From a virus, in the IMG/VR virus record IMGVR_UViG_3300036770_000646, positions 1-45,251 of that record: a stretch of DNA of 45,251 bases; one strand, 5' to 3'. The first letter of the stretch is position 1, and each line of letters opens with the position of its first letter. Shown here piece after piece: positions 30,664 to 40,243 of this stretch. Position numbers and translations under genes: made by a program. The notes below the pieces were generated by a model that had not been told where the DNA came from, did no database searches, and saw only the letters and a program-made list of their open reading frames with translations.

Positions 30664-33600
30664 TAGTCAACATAGATTTGCTTGGCAATTGCTGACGGAT
30701 TGCGCTTACCTTTGGTTGTTTCCTGGATGCCCGTAGGACCAGAAAGGTGTTCAATATGAACGTGGGGACCAGTAGAGCGTCCACCACCTCGTGTACCAGG
30801 GGTACCGCCAGAAAGTGCAATCATTTGCTTTGCACCAATGCGGTCACCAGGACGCACATAAACATCAGTCAAGTGGGCTAGTCGTACAACATTGCCGTCT
30901 GCTAGTCGTACATCAACAAAGCCGCCGTAGCCGCCATTGCTTTTACTAGGTGACCCAACCTGAATGACTTCCCCAGGCTGTCGCAAACTTAGCTTTGAAC
31001 CTTGTCCAACACCGTAGTCATTGCCTTCATGGGGATTCTTTCTAAAAGATTCTTGCTCACCAAACCCACTGGTTAGGGGAAGCTCTCCCAGCACCTTGCG
31101 ACCAATGGTCGACATAAGCTGAGGGTTACGCCACACAGAGCCACCTTGGGCTCCCTTACGAAGCCAGCTGGAAGCCTTAGGTCCATGCATTTTCAGCATA
31201 TTCTCAACATGGTCAGAAACTGAGCCGTTGGAATCGGCACTGAAATTGCGACCAGTACTCCGAGCTTGCGAGACAAAAGCAGGAGCTTGTACAGCCTGAT
31301 ACATCGTGGAGAGGGTATCCCCAGGACGGATGCCTGTGTCTTTGAGATAACGGACGACAGCATTGGCCATCTCCATGTAGCTCATGCCAGGCTTTACGCC
31401 ATACTTGCGCTGGTTAGCAGGAGAGAATTGGATCCATCCAAGGTATTGACCACCAGCTCCACCAAAGGTGTCAAGCCCACTCCGGTTCTGGCCACTCAAT
31501 AGCTGACCAGCAGTCTCGTAGTTGATAAATGTGGCAACTGCTTGTGGATCAACACCAAGTGAATTGGCGATATATTTCACAGCTTGCTGGGCAGCTCCAG
31601 GACCAACAAGACCAGCACTTGTCAAAGCGCGTGAAGTACGTGCCCCTGTGGGCAGGGTAAGAAGGCGCTGCAGCTCTGGAGAAAGGGTTGAGTCAGCCCA
31701 TTTCTGAGCATAAGGACGCTGACGCTTAAGATTGAAAGAGCTAAGCATCAAGTCAGCAACGTCATATTCGTTGTATGGTGTTCCGTCAGGTTTGGTCTTA
31801 CCCATGCGTTGGAGAACGCGAGTGTAAGCAAGTACGGTTGGAGAAAGACCCCTGCTGGGATCCTGCATCTGCAACGCTTCCTGTTCGGTAAGCAACCCAC
31901 GCTGTTTGGCTTGTGAAAGAGCAGCTAAACCACCAGACTCAATTTGCTTGATGGCAGATTTGTTGGCGATCTGGGCAGCAGTGACACGATTGCGAGCAGC
32001 TGCGCCGCTTGAGAAAGCAGGGAATCCAGCTTGCTCACCAAGCTTGCCATTGGTCTTGTAGTTACCACGACCATTAGCAATATCATCTTGAAGAGCCATA
32101 GATGCCTGCGTATACGCTGTGAGAGGATCCATGTTTGGATTAGCCCTCAACAAATCAGCTGCGCGTCGATCCAGGTCAGCCTGAGCGTGTAGAACAGCAA
32201 GCTCTGCAGATGGGGGGAGTACCTTATCGTTGTCTGCTTTGTTGATCAGAGTTGCAATAGCTTTGCGTGCGATGCCCTCAAACTTTTTCTTTTCGGGATC
32301 GACACGAGGTGCATTAAGTTTGTCTAGGGCTTGAGCGTCATCGATGAATTCTTTCACCACTTCTGGCATGTACTTCCCTGACTGCAGCTCAGCGACAGTA
32401 AGGCGGCGTGAGTCGCGTAGAGAAGAAAGAATATTCCGCTGCTCATCTCTAGCTCTGGCCTGAAGAGAAAAGTTTTCCTTGTACCGCTTAAAAAGTTCTG
32501 GCTCTTCAGAGGTCTGAAAAATACGCTGATAATTTAGAAGCAGACTATCAATTGCCTCAATGCTTTGAGGGGGGCCATCCATCAAGCCAACCTCAGCCCT
32601 TCTCAGCCAGGTTTGTTGGTTGACTTGCTCGTCTTCAAGTTGGTCACGGAAGACCTTGTTTTCATTGTCTCGAATCTGGCGTTCGACATCAAACCAATCC
32701 TGAGCAAACAACTCTCCATTTGTTTTACCAGGCATGAATGATGGCGAGTTTTTGACGGCCAATATGGTATCTGCCGTAACTCCTGACGAAGGAGTTTTAT
32801 GCAGCCTAAATAAAAGCGACATCAGCTCTTTTCGGGTCTCACGGGTGCCCATTCCAAGAGCACGGAGACGAGTCATAGCATTGGTAAAGATTGAAGGATC
32901 AGAAGCTACGTTCTGAACAACCTCACTGAAGATTTGATCCTGGCCTTGCTGCTGCAGTTCAGCGTTATAGATACGCATGTATTCACCCATGGTCTCAGCC
33001 TCAGCACGACGCATCTGATTGAATGCGTATTCGTTGAGGAGAGCTGGGTTCATACCCAAGAGCCCATTCTGCTGCATATAGACTTTTCTCAGCTCAGCCA
33101 GCGCAGCTGATTTCTGAGCACGGCCCTGGGCTGTAGCAGCAGTAAAAACAGTTCCATCAGCAAGAGCGATCTGAATATCGTCATTACTGTTGAGCTGGTT
33201 GTTGATCCACTCTCGATAGTTGGCTCCTGCTTGCTGAGCCAAACCTTTGGCATAGCCATACTTACGCCAACCTGAGAGCTGCTGGAAGCGGGAGACAGTC
33301 TCCAGGTCTGCACCTTGCTGCTGAGCTACAGCTGCGACACCATCAAGTTGATCGCGGGTCTTAGCAAGCTGTGCTTCTTGTTCTTTGAATGCTTCGATCT
33401 GTACTGAAGGCAGTCCATCCTCATACGCCTTACTAAGACCATCGAGCATATCTGCCTCATTCTTTTGCTTACCAATGGTGACCAGAGTGTTGCCAAGGGT
33501 CTCTGAGAAATCAGCAAGATAAGTAAGCTGCTGGAGCTTCATATTCTCAAGAGCAGTCTGCCTGAAGGCATTCATGTTTTGCTGCTCTGTCTGCATGTTC

Positions 33601-33698
33601 TGCCGTAGCAGAGGAGTTACATCCGGGGCTTGAATAGCGTTAAGGCCTTGGCCTTGTGCAAAACCCTGGAACTGCAACTGTGGTTCAACACGTTTCAT
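30663..33698 (-). CDS. Internal virion protein with lytic transglycosylase-like and M23 peptidase domains
   Basis: A 1011-aa inner-core protein in the T7 gp15 position. Residues 1-690 are long helical and Gln-rich. Residues about 704-814 resemble a soluble lytic transglycosylase, with candidate catalytic E728 in FINYETAG and a YLGWIQFSP block. Residues about 873-990 are an M23/LytM metallopeptidase: H890-x3-D894 in NPHEGNDYG, H942 in RLAHLTD, and H979-x-H981 in GPHVHIEH. So both a glycan and a peptide-bond cleaving domain sit on one ejected protein, fitting local wall opening at DNA entry. The true start is the ATG at 33698 (TTG ATG), in an ATGA overlap with the upstream gene. Confidence 0.88.
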   Translation of the reverse strand: MKRVEPQLQFQGFAQGQGLNAIQAPDVTPLLRQNMQTEQQNMNAFRQTALENMKLQQLTYLADFSETLGNTLVTIGKQKNEADMLDGLSKAYEDGLPSVQIEAFKEQEAQLAKTRDQLDGVAAVAQQQGADLETVSRFQQLSGWRKYGYAKGLAQQAGANYREWINNQLNSNDDIQIALADGTVFTAATAQGRAQKSAALAELRKVYMQQNGLLGMNPALLNEYAFNQMRRAEAETMGEYMRIYNAELQQQGQDQIFSEVVQNVASDPSIFTNAMTRLRALGMGTRETRKELMSLLFRLHKTPSSGVTADTILAVKNSPSFMPGKTNGELFAQDWFDVERQIRDNENKVFRDQLEDEQVNQQTWLRRAEVGLMDGPPQSIEAIDSLLLNYQRIFQTSEEPELFKRYKENFSLQARARDEQRNILSSLRDSRRLTVAELQSGKYMPEVVKEFIDDAQALDKLNAPRVDPEKKKFEGIARKAIATLINKADNDKVLPPSAELAVLHAQADLDRRAADLLRANPNMDPLTAYTQASMALQDDIANGRGNYKTNGKLGEQAGFPAFSSGAAARNRVTAAQIANKSAIKQIESGGLAALSQAKQRGLLTEQEALQMQDPSRGLSPTVLAYTRVLQRMGKTKPDGTPYNEYDVADLMLSSFNLKRQRPYAQKWADSTLSPELQRLLTLPTGARTSRALTSAGLVGPGAAQQAVKYIANSLGVDPQAVATFINYETAGQLLSGQNRSGLDTFGGAGGQYLGWIQFSPANQRKYGVKPGMSYMEMANAVVRYLKDTGIRPGDTLSTMYQAVQAPAFVSQARSTGRNFSADSNGSVSDHVENMLKMHGPKASSWLRKGAQGGSVWRNPQLMSTIGRKVLGELPLTSGFGEQESFRKNPHEGNDYGVGQGSKLSLRQPGEVIQVGSPSKSNGGYGGFVDVRLADGNVVRLAHLTDVYVRPGDRIGAKQMIALSGGTPGTRGGGRSTGPHVHIEHLSGPTGIQETTKGKRNPSAIAKQIYVD

Positions 33699-34450
33699 CA
33701 AGAAAGTCGTCCGGGTAACGAGAACGCAAGGTTGGTATTGTTAGACATGGCACTGGGGAAGGAGAAGTTAGGCTTTGAATTAAAGCTAGATCCACCAGAG
33801 CCACCAGATGCAGGCGCCTTAAGTGCTGCGAAGGTGCTAAGTCCAGACATCAGGCTATTGCCAATCATCAAAGCAGAATTAAATCCACTAGGAGCCTGAG
33901 GCATTGGGACAGCGGATTGGAGAGTAGGAGCGATAGCAACCTGCTGCCAAGCATTGAGGTTTTGGCTGAACGAATCGCGGGAGATCTGATCGAGGTTTCT
34001 TGCTGACTGAGCCTGAGCACTAGCCAAACTCTCAGCCTGGATAGCCTGGTTGCGACCAAACTGACCAAGGGTGCCAACAAGGTTTGCACGAGCAGCACTC
34101 CTGCCATAACGTTCAGTAGCGTTGTTAGCTCCACGGGTTTCAACAAGGTTTTGAAGAGCACCTTGCTGTTGAAAGGCTGCTTGAGCAAACAACTCATTGA
34201 GTCGAATTTGCTCGGTTGCATAAGCTCTGTTAGCAGCATCACGGTTGTAACCGAACTGCTCTTGAACCATGCCAAGTTGCCGTCCAAATATTTGCTCAGT
34301 CCGCCTGTTGGCGGTCTCAGTCATGGCGTTTTGGAAGGCGGTGTTGTAAGCAGCTTGACTGGCAGCTTCATTTTGCTGATTGAATCCACCAATCAAGCCC
34401 ATGAGAGCCTGGCCACCAGCCAAGGTTGCACTGAAGGGATCAATGATCAT
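33698..34450 (-). CDS. Internal virion protein (T7 gp14-like)
   Basis: A 250-aa Ala/Gln-rich protein with an N-terminal Gly/Ala hydrophobic segment (FSATLAGGQALMGLIGGF), long amphipathic helices, a Pro/Ser linker and a small C-terminal patch. These traits and the position before the gp15-like gene fit T7 gp14, the core protein that forms the outer-membrane pore at ejection. Coupled on both sides by ATGA overlaps. Confidence 0.78.
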   Translation of the reverse strand: MIIDPFSATLAGGQALMGLIGGFNQQNEAASQAAYNTAFQNAMTETANRRTEQIFGRQLGMVQEQFGYNRDAANRAYATEQIRLNELFAQAAFQQQGALQNLVETRGANNATERYGRSAARANLVGTLGQFGRNQAIQAESLASAQAQSARNLDQISRDSFSQNLNAWQQVAIAPTLQSAVPMPQAPSGFNSALMIGNSLMSGLSTFAALKAPASGGSGGSSFNSKPNFSFPSAMSNNTNLAFSLPGRLS

Positions 34451-34881
34451 AGTCGTACAAACTCGACAAAATAAAGATTATTTGGACCAAAGGGGATGAC
34501 CCTTAGAAACTTAAAACCCAAGTGCTTCAGCAGCTTGAGATGAAGAGTGTTTCGTATGTCTGCACAATTAAAAAGAATGGGATGATGTAAATCATCAAGC
34601 CATCGACGAGCTTCTTTACAGAATAGAAGAGGTTTCTCTTTTACTGCTGATGTACAGTGCATCCATATACAGCCATCAGCGGAAACACCTGCAAGACCAA
34701 GGTCAACACCATCATCCGTAGAAAAGACGGTGGCACCTGTAATGGAGATATCAAGAGACAAAGAGAGGGCAGGGTTTAGCCCCGCCCCTTCTTGTATCTC
34801 GCGTTTGTCTGCACTCAGTAGGTTGAGTGCTAAATGTGGTACATCAGCCAAGGTTGCTGGCCGAAATACGATCTTAGACAC
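34447..34881 (-). CDS. T7 gp13-like protein (acetyltransferase-fold internal/virion assembly protein)
   Basis: A 144-aa protein with a GTG start overlapping the gp12 gene by 8 bases. The N-terminus IVFRPATLADVPHLALNL and the C-terminal half (LHLKLLKHLGFKFLRVIPF ... NLYFVEF) follow a GNAT-like layout, as in T7 gp13/DUF2833 proteins. No acetyl-CoA P-loop is clear, so catalysis is unlikely. It sits between tail tube B and gp14, exactly as in T7. Confidence 0.75.
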   Translation of the reverse strand: MSKIVFRPATLADVPHLALNLLSADKREIQEGAGLNPALSLSLDISITGATVFSTDDGVDLGLAGVSADGCIWMHCTSAVKEKPLLFCKEARRWLDDLHHPILFNCADIRNTLHLKLLKHLGFKFLRVIPFGPNNLYFVEFVRL

Positions 34882-37795
34882 GCTTATAGAATTTGTTGTT
34901 GTAACGCCCTTCCCATGTCAAGCCAAGGATGCTGACGGGGAACGGAGTGTCACCAAGGATCGTCACACCAAGGTTTTCATTACGCTGATAAACAGGGACA
35001 ACATGAGTGGCCGTAGCCTGCATGTTGACGTTGTTGAGGGCGTAGTTATTGGGGAGAGTTACGTTGGTTACGTTGCTCCAAGTGGGAATACCAGTGATGT
35101 TGATCTGATAGGTCACAGGACCACTCAGGCCGGTAGAAACATTCAGACGGTGAATGATGAGGTCAGCCGTGTAGTCAGTGGAAGCTGTGTCACTGTCAGA
35201 CTTGGAGATGTAGAACTTGGGAAGCTCAACCTCCATGTTGTACAGGTAACCGACAATCAGATCACGTCCTCTGTAGTCTCCATTAATATCCACGTAATAG
35301 GCCCCTGCGGAGCCCTGTACGGTGGGATAAAGCACAGCGCCTACCGACTGACTGGACAGGTCGTTGGAGCCCCCTATGAAGCCTCCTAGGGCCATCACAG
35401 TGAATGTCTTACCAGTGATGTGATCAAAGGGCAGATAGACACGAGTGGTGTCGGTACCAGAGGTGTACGTCCTGTAGGGGTTGGTTTCAAACCAATCGAG
35501 ACACACGTCCGTTTTCTCACCAGTGGGGAGAGTCAGGAAGCCTTCCTCGTTGGCCTGAGTCAAGTCGTAGGACAACACCTGAACCTTGGTGCCATCAGTA
35601 ACCACCGTATAGAAGGTGCTGGCATCAAAGAATTGATCCAACAGGTTGCCAGTCAACTGCCACTTGTACCAGCTCTGAGCAGGTCGCTTTTCACCGTCCT
35701 GAAGGAACTTGTACTGGTACAGCATCGAGCTGCCCTTGGTTCCAAGAGACACGATGGAAAGGCCAGGAGAAGAGATCAGAGAATCAACAGTGCTAGGGAT
35801 TAGTTCAGGAATAGGCTTCGACTGCTCATACATGAACGGCGGCCTATCGTTGCTGATCTCAAACAACTCAAAGACTCGGGTGTAGAGAGGAGTCTTGGAA
35901 ATGAATGCTTGAGTAGTACCAAGGGGAACTGCTTTGACATCAGACTCACACTCGTAAGTACTGAGGGTGTTGATCTTGGCAGTCTTCGGGCTAAGGATAT
36001 CGGAGTCAGTGGTAAGCAGGAACTGGTCGTTCTGGCCGTAGAGAACAAGACCAACGCTCGCTTGTAGGACGTAGTTGAGGTTGACAGGCCGGGTAGAGGA
36101 AGCAGTGATGTCAATAGGATCATCATCGCTGACCGTCAGAGCAGTGCCAACAAAGAAGTTAAAGTAATCACCAGCCTTGCTCAGAACAACTGCTTCATTG
36201 GAGAGGAAGCCAAGACGATTGCGGTAGAAGAACAAACCGCTGATCGTTGAGCCAACAAAACTAGGGATGGGGTTAGTTTCGTTATCACCGACGACACGGT
36301 CTTCCCAAGTCACAGGACTGAACAGGAACGAACCATCTGTCTGCCTAACAAGCTGATGAGGCATCGTCAGCTCATCTAGCTGATAGGTGATTCCAGGAGC
36401 AGTAGTCTCCTCCCAAACACCGGGACCGTAGTTCTGGCTATTGGTGGTCTTGAACTCAACCCACATGTCATCGACATCGATGTCCTGAGAGTTGGTGACC
36501 TGAACCTTGTAGCCGTTCTTTGATTGGTTGGGAAGGCGGCTAATCGTGCTTACCTGATCTTGGAAGGCAAAGATGCCATCCTCTTGGGTGGAGCCTCTGG
36601 TCTCGATAGTGAAGGAGCTAGCATTGGAAATATAAATGCCAGGTCCAACAGCAACAGCGGTAAACCCGCCAACACCATTAATGGCTGTAGCAAGGTTAGA
36701 CGTGATGGTCTGGGTATCTGCGACACCAGCCGATGCATCTTGAGGCGTTGTGTAGCTATAGGTAGTACCGTTCAGTACAACCTGATACTTGCTGTTATAG
36801 GCAACCACTGTGACCACGACCATGGCCTGTTTTGGAAGCGCAGCAGTAGTAGCCGCCTTCATTGCAACAACCTTCTTCTTGTTGAGAACAAAGGTGTAAT
36901 CGTTGAGGGTTAGGAACTCCAGGTCTGCAGCAGTGGCATCCTTGAGATACGCATTGCTAGGGACAGTGGTGACCGCACAATTACTGAGCTGTGCGTTGTA
37001 AGTACTACGTTTGGTAGCCTCATCAGAGACGGCGTTGTTGTAGTTGGTCTGTGCTGTAGCCATGGCCGTAGAAGCCGTAGAAAGCTGACCAGCTGTGTGC
37101 GTAGCAGCAACCGTTAGAGCAGCTTGGTAGACCCTGTATCCCTGGCTAGCAAGCAATGGGTGCTCATCAGTAAGCTCAGATCCAAGGGCATAACCAGCAG
37201 GTAGTGATACAGACACGGAAACAACAGCATTGTTGTTCTTGACCGTGTAGACCCCTGCTGCATTCTTGAGGATGCCAGAAACTAAGTACTGCTCGATGTC
37301 CCCATAGGGGTAGTTGTAGTTGACATGGAACAGTGCAGTGACAGTGGAGTTCTGACCCTCTAAGGCTTCAGCGTATGCAGATTGTGCATTATTGAGTTCG
37401 GTCAGCCGTGTGGCGGTCAGGGCTCGTGCAGTGTTGTAGTCAGCAAGGGCGGTTTGAAGATTCGCCTGATTACAGCCACCAGGCACACCAGTATTACTAC
37501 CCATGTTGACTCGCTTGGGCGAGCCATCAATTAGACTCCAGACACGAAAAATGTTGTCAGCATATTGACCAACATACTTTTCTTGGTCATCCCTCAGGAT
37601 TGAAAACCAACGGCCTCCTGAGTTTGCATTGATAAGACTAGAGATAAATTTACCACCAGGCCGCTTCAAAAGACCTAGTGCATAGTCAGGATAGGCATTA
37701 ATCGAATCTCGGACCTGACCAGGAAACTTACGGGTGTCAGGCTGCTGAGAGATACCAAGAAAAAGGTTGGGAATCCGTTGGGTGACTGTACTCAT
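34874..37795 (-). CDS. Tail tubular protein B (nozzle, T7 gp12-like)
   Basis: The 973-aa distal tail nozzle protein. Typical blocks are the N-terminus RIPNLFLGISQQPDTRKFPG, YPDYALGLLKRPGG, and FFYRNRLGFLSNEAVVLSKAGDY in the beta-propeller region, followed by FLPFD-like and GRYNNKFYKRV C-terminal blocks. It is longer than T7 gp12 (794 aa), mainly because of an Ala/Thr-rich helical insert around residues 110-270. Overlaps tail tube A by ATGA. Confidence 0.93.
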   Translation of the reverse strand: MSTVTQRIPNLFLGISQQPDTRKFPGQVRDSINAYPDYALGLLKRPGGKFISSLINANSGGRWFSILRDDQEKYVGQYADNIFRVWSLIDGSPKRVNMGSNTGVPGGCNQANLQTALADYNTARALTATRLTELNNAQSAYAEALEGQNSTVTALFHVNYNYPYGDIEQYLVSGILKNAAGVYTVKNNNAVVSVSVSLPAGYALGSELTDEHPLLASQGYRVYQAALTVAATHTAGQLSTASTAMATAQTNYNNAVSDEATKRSTYNAQLSNCAVTTVPSNAYLKDATAADLEFLTLNDYTFVLNKKKVVAMKAATTAALPKQAMVVVTVVAYNSKYQVVLNGTTYSYTTPQDASAGVADTQTITSNLATAINGVGGFTAVAVGPGIYISNASSFTIETRGSTQEDGIFAFQDQVSTISRLPNQSKNGYKVQVTNSQDIDVDDMWVEFKTTNSQNYGPGVWEETTAPGITYQLDELTMPHQLVRQTDGSFLFSPVTWEDRVVGDNETNPIPSFVGSTISGLFFYRNRLGFLSNEAVVLSKAGDYFNFFVGTALTVSDDDPIDITASSTRPVNLNYVLQASVGLVLYGQNDQFLLTTDSDILSPKTAKINTLSTYECESDVKAVPLGTTQAFISKTPLYTRVFELFEISNDRPPFMYEQSKPIPELIPSTVDSLISSPGLSIVSLGTKGSSMLYQYKFLQDGEKRPAQSWYKWQLTGNLLDQFFDASTFYTVVTDGTKVQVLSYDLTQANEEGFLTLPTGEKTDVCLDWFETNPYRTYTSGTDTTRVYLPFDHITGKTFTVMALGGFIGGSNDLSSQSVGAVLYPTVQGSAGAYYVDINGDYRGRDLIVGYLYNMEVELPKFYISKSDSDTASTDYTADLIIHRLNVSTGLSGPVTYQINITGIPTWSNVTNVTLPNNYALNNVNMQATATHVVPVYQRNENLGVTILGDTPFPVSILGLTWEGRYNNKFYKRV

Positions 37796-38409
37796 CGCGC
37801 AAGAGCCTGGAACGGTTGATAGCTGGTGTAGTAGTTCTGACCATCACGGAAGCCAAACATCGTGTAGTCGCCCTGGTTGCATTCGTACTCAAGGGCATAG
37901 GCACGAGTTTGCAGTTCCTGTTCAGCCAGAAGCTTATTAATCTCTTGATCGCCAATCATCTTGGTGGCACACATCCGTGCAGCCCTTGCAGTGATGTAAG
38001 CCTGAATGGCAGGTGGTACATCAGTAAAGTCGAAGTACCACACCATGTCTGCATAGATGGGCTCTTCAAACTGGTAAGTGTGGTTCTGCTTGTCGTACAG
38101 CTTCCCTCCACGACGGACAACGTTGTAGTCGTCGAAGTGTTGAGAAGTATTAGTATCGATTTGCAGGACGTTGGTGGGATACAAGATCTCCTTGGTAACC
38201 GAGTCGGGAGTCAGTTCATAATGACGCTCAGTATTGAAGACCCAACCTTCTGCCTGAACCTGCTTATTAATCTCACGCAGGGTGTTCAGGACAATGGCTA
38301 CCTCTGGATTCTGAAGATCAAGAGTGGTGACAGGGGCCTGTCCCACAGAGCTAAGTATTTGGTTAACAGCATCCAGTTCGGTGGACACAGCATATGTAGG
38401 AAAAGGCAT
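37792..38409 (-). CDS. Tail tubular protein A (T7 gp11-like)
   Basis: A 205-aa adaptor ring protein joining portal and nozzle. Blocks such as ELDAVNQILSSVGQAPV, EVAIVLNTLREINKQVQ and GWVFNTE are characteristic of gp11, as is the C-terminal PPAIQAYITARAAR. I choose the ATG at 38409. An upstream in-frame GTG at 38421 would add four residues. A terminator just upstream separates it from the capsid gene group. Confidence 0.93.
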   Translation of the reverse strand: MPFPTYAVSTELDAVNQILSSVGQAPVTTLDLQNPEVAIVLNTLREINKQVQAEGWVFNTERHYELTPDSVTKEILYPTNVLQIDTNTSQHFDDYNVVRRGGKLYDKQNHTYQFEEPIYADMVWYFDFTDVPPAIQAYITARAARMCATKMIGDQEINKLLAEQELQTRAYALEYECNQGDYTMFGFRDGQNYYTSYQPFQALAR

Positions 38410-38428
38410 TGTACCTATCACTTAGGAA

Positions 38429-38458
38429 TAAAAAAGGGGGAGCCATTAAAGACTCCCC
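38429..38458 (-). terminator. Rho-independent terminator after the capsid gene group (T7 T-phi counterpart)
   Basis: On the minus strand GGGGAG-TCTTTAATGG-CTCCCC (38458-38437) is followed by CTTTTTTATT. It lies between the capsid-linked genes and tail tube A, matching the T7 T-phi terminator after gene 10, and should lower tail-gene dosage relative to capsid. Confidence 0.85.
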
Positions 38459-38465
38459 ACAAAGA

Positions 38466-38744
38466 TCAGACAGCAGTACGGCTAGCGTCGAGGGCCGGAG
38501 AATCGGCCTCCACACCAGTGTATGCAAAGCGAAGACCTTGGGTCTCCGAGAACACACCCGAAGCAGTGCTCGGGTTAGCACGGCTGGTACGAGCCACAGA
38601 ACGACGAACAGCGTGGTTGTCAGAGACAGCCAGGTTGCCGTTGTCAGCATAGGTCGAACCAAGAGCGCCGGTCACAGTGCGGCTAGAGAACACACAGGTT
38701 CCAGCCACACCGTTGTCACCAGCGGCGGTAGCAGCGTTTGCCAT
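38466..38744 (-). CDS. Small virion-associated hypothetical protein, 92 aa
   Basis: Ala/Ser/Thr-rich with MANAATAAGDNGVAGTCVFS at the start, no charge clustering and no membrane segment. It shares the cassette with the capsid and lies before the terminator, so high late expression is expected. A capsid decoration role is possible but unproven. Confidence 0.6.
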   Translation of the reverse strand: MANAATAAGDNGVAGTCVFSSRTVTGALGSTYADNGNLAVSDNHAVRRSVARTSRANPSTASGVFSETQGLRFAYTGVEADSPALDASRTAV

Positions 38745-38752
38745 TGATAACC

Positions 38753-39088
38753 TCAGTTAGTGTAAGAAAGTTTGGTAACGCGGAAAGTCGCGTCGTTACC
38801 ACCACCAACAAGAGTCAGGACATCGCCTAGACGATAACCATCACCACCATTGGCAACGGTGTTGGCCGCAGCAACGACACCACCGGTTTGAGTCACGGTG
38901 ACAGTTGCACCAGTACCATTGTTGCTATCAGTGGTGGTAGCAAGGGTACCGTTGGAATAACCAGTACCACCGCTAATCCGCGTCAGTTGAGCAATAGTTG
39001 CACCGGAACGGCCAAGCTCCACAGGGGGAAAGGCGCTCCAAGTTTGGTTGGTAGTTACACCAACACCTTCACCAGGATTAACAGCCAT
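38753..39088 (-). CDS. Gly/Thr-rich virion-associated protein, possible capsid decoration protein
   Basis: A 111-aa beta-rich protein. GGTGYSNGTLATTTDSNNG and GGDGYRLGDVLTLVGGGND are two copies of a motif found in phage structural proteins. It follows the capsid gene by 19 bases in the same unit. Function inferred from composition and position. Confidence 0.65.
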   Translation of the reverse strand: MAVNPGEGVGVTTNQTWSAFPPVELGRSGATIAQLTRISGGTGYSNGTLATTTDSNNGTGATVTVTQTGGVVAAANTVANGGDGYRLGDVLTLVGGGNDATFRVTKLSYTN

Positions 39089-39107
39089 TGGTAAATACCT
39101 CTAGCTA

Positions 39108-40127
39108 TCAGGAACGAGCCGACTGAAGCTCAATAGCAGCAGCAGGGTTCAGGGTGCCGCAGCCCATGGCCATACGGCCCAGGATCACATCGCCCTGGTA
39201 GATCACGGACACGTCGCCGCTGGTCACTTGCACTTGAGGACCAACAGCTTCCACCACACCAGCAGCTTCCTTACCGTAGATCAGACCACAGTGGGTCGAG
39301 AAGTCACCAGAGTAGTTGTTGTTCTCACCGTTAACGGCAGAGATGTTGCCAGCCAGGAAGGGCAGGTTGTTGGAACGCTTGATCGAAATACCAGCGATCT
39401 CATACAGGCCTTCGCCGCTGTTCAGGCTGCCTTGGCTGTTGCCATAGTCACGGTTGAGGATATTGCTATCCACTTGGCTGATCAGAGCGTAGTACTGACG
39501 CGGGGACAGCACAGCAAAGCGACCCTGACGGGGCACGTTCTTCTCATCCAGAATGCTGGCGGCCTCAAAGAAGGCATCCACCAGAGCCTGAGCGTCAAAC
39601 TCTTTGTTGGCACCCAGCTGGATCACAGAACCACCGGGCTCGGGGCCAGGGGCAGCGGTAATCGGGTGAGCTTCACGAGCAGCTTTGGCGATCTGACGGA
39701 AGATCTTCTTGTCATAAGCCTCAGCCAGAGCGTGGCCGATCTTCTTGGAGATTTCGCCACGGAGATCGTAGTGAGCCAGGGTCTCATCCAGGTCATACAC
39801 AAAGGCAGAGCTGACGAGAAGGTCATCACAAACGATGGTCTTTTCGGCCACCGGGGGATCACCACCACCCAGGATCGGGGTGCCAGGGGTGTGATAGTCC
39901 GCCGTCATACGGCCAGTAAAGATGAACTGAAGGGACTTACCATTCTTCAGGGTGCGACGCATCACAGTGTCACGAGCGATACAAGCCGACTCGTAAGCTT
40001 TGAACAGTTCGCCGCTAAAGATTTTCAGGTAAGTAGCGTACTTGGTATCATAAGCGGTACCAAGAGCAAGGGGGGTACTAGAAGTTTGGTTAATAGTACC
40101 CAGAGAGGTAACGAGAGCGTTAGCCAT
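39108..40127 (-). CDS. Major capsid protein (T7 gp10-like, HK97 fold)
   Basis: The 339-aa shell subunit (T7 gp10A is 345). Blocks such as TYLKIFSGELFKAYESACI, DTVMRRTLKNGKSLQF and GRMTADYHTPGTPI are typical, with FAVLSPRQYYALISQVD and NRDYGNSQGSL in the second half. A long upstream gap with promoter-like elements and a downstream terminator give it the independent strong expression expected for capsid. Confidence 0.97.
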   Translation of the reverse strand: MANALVTSLGTINQTSSTPLALGTAYDTKYATYLKIFSGELFKAYESACIARDTVMRRTLKNGKSLQFIFTGRMTADYHTPGTPILGGGDPPVAEKTIVCDDLLVSSAFVYDLDETLAHYDLRGEISKKIGHALAEAYDKKIFRQIAKAAREAHPITAAPGPEPGGSVIQLGANKEFDAQALVDAFFEAASILDEKNVPRQGRFAVLSPRQYYALISQVDSNILNRDYGNSQGSLNSGEGLYEIAGISIKRSNNLPFLAGNISAVNGENNNYSGDFSTHCGLIYGKEAAGVVEAVGPQVQVTSGDVSVIYQGDVILGRMAMGCGTLNPAAAIELQSARS

Positions 40128-40161
40128 TGTTAGGTAAGAGAGAAAGTTGAAAAGGACTTGC

Positions 40162-40175
40162 TCTCAGATCTGAGA
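40162..40175. promoter_or_regulatory. Palindrome TCTCAGATCTGAGA upstream of the capsid gene
   Basis: A perfect 14-base palindrome 35 bases upstream of the capsid ATG, next to AAATTTTTTCGCGC. On the capsid mRNA it could form a small 5' leader hairpin. It may instead be a protein-binding site. Confidence 0.45.
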
Positions 40176-40193
40176 AATTTTTTCGCGCTATTT

Positions 40194-40243
40194 TTAAGGG
40201 GTGTCGTCTCTCCGACTGTCAATGGCTAAAGGGTGTCCTCCGT
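40194..40243 (-). promoter_or_regulatory. Two tandem promoter-like elements upstream of the capsid gene
   Basis: Minus-strand ACGGAGGACACCCTTTA (40243-40227) and AGACGACACCCCTTAA (40209-40194) share GACACCC-YTTA and partly match the remembered Syn5 promoter core GGGCACCCGTAA. A TTGACA also lies between them. The 247-base gap 40139-40385 around them holds no convincing gene. The T7 capsid gene likewise has a strong phage promoter just upstream. Confidence 0.45.

Noticed and set aside
37816-38652. 278-codon plus-strand ORF across tail tube A and the small capsid-linked gene
   Set aside because: Antisense to two genes and a terminator; it spans unrelated units and has no start signal.
39228-40133. 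301-codon plus-strand ORF opposite the capsid gene
   Set aside because: It is the antisense shadow of a clearly identified major capsid gene and has no recognisable motifs or start signal.
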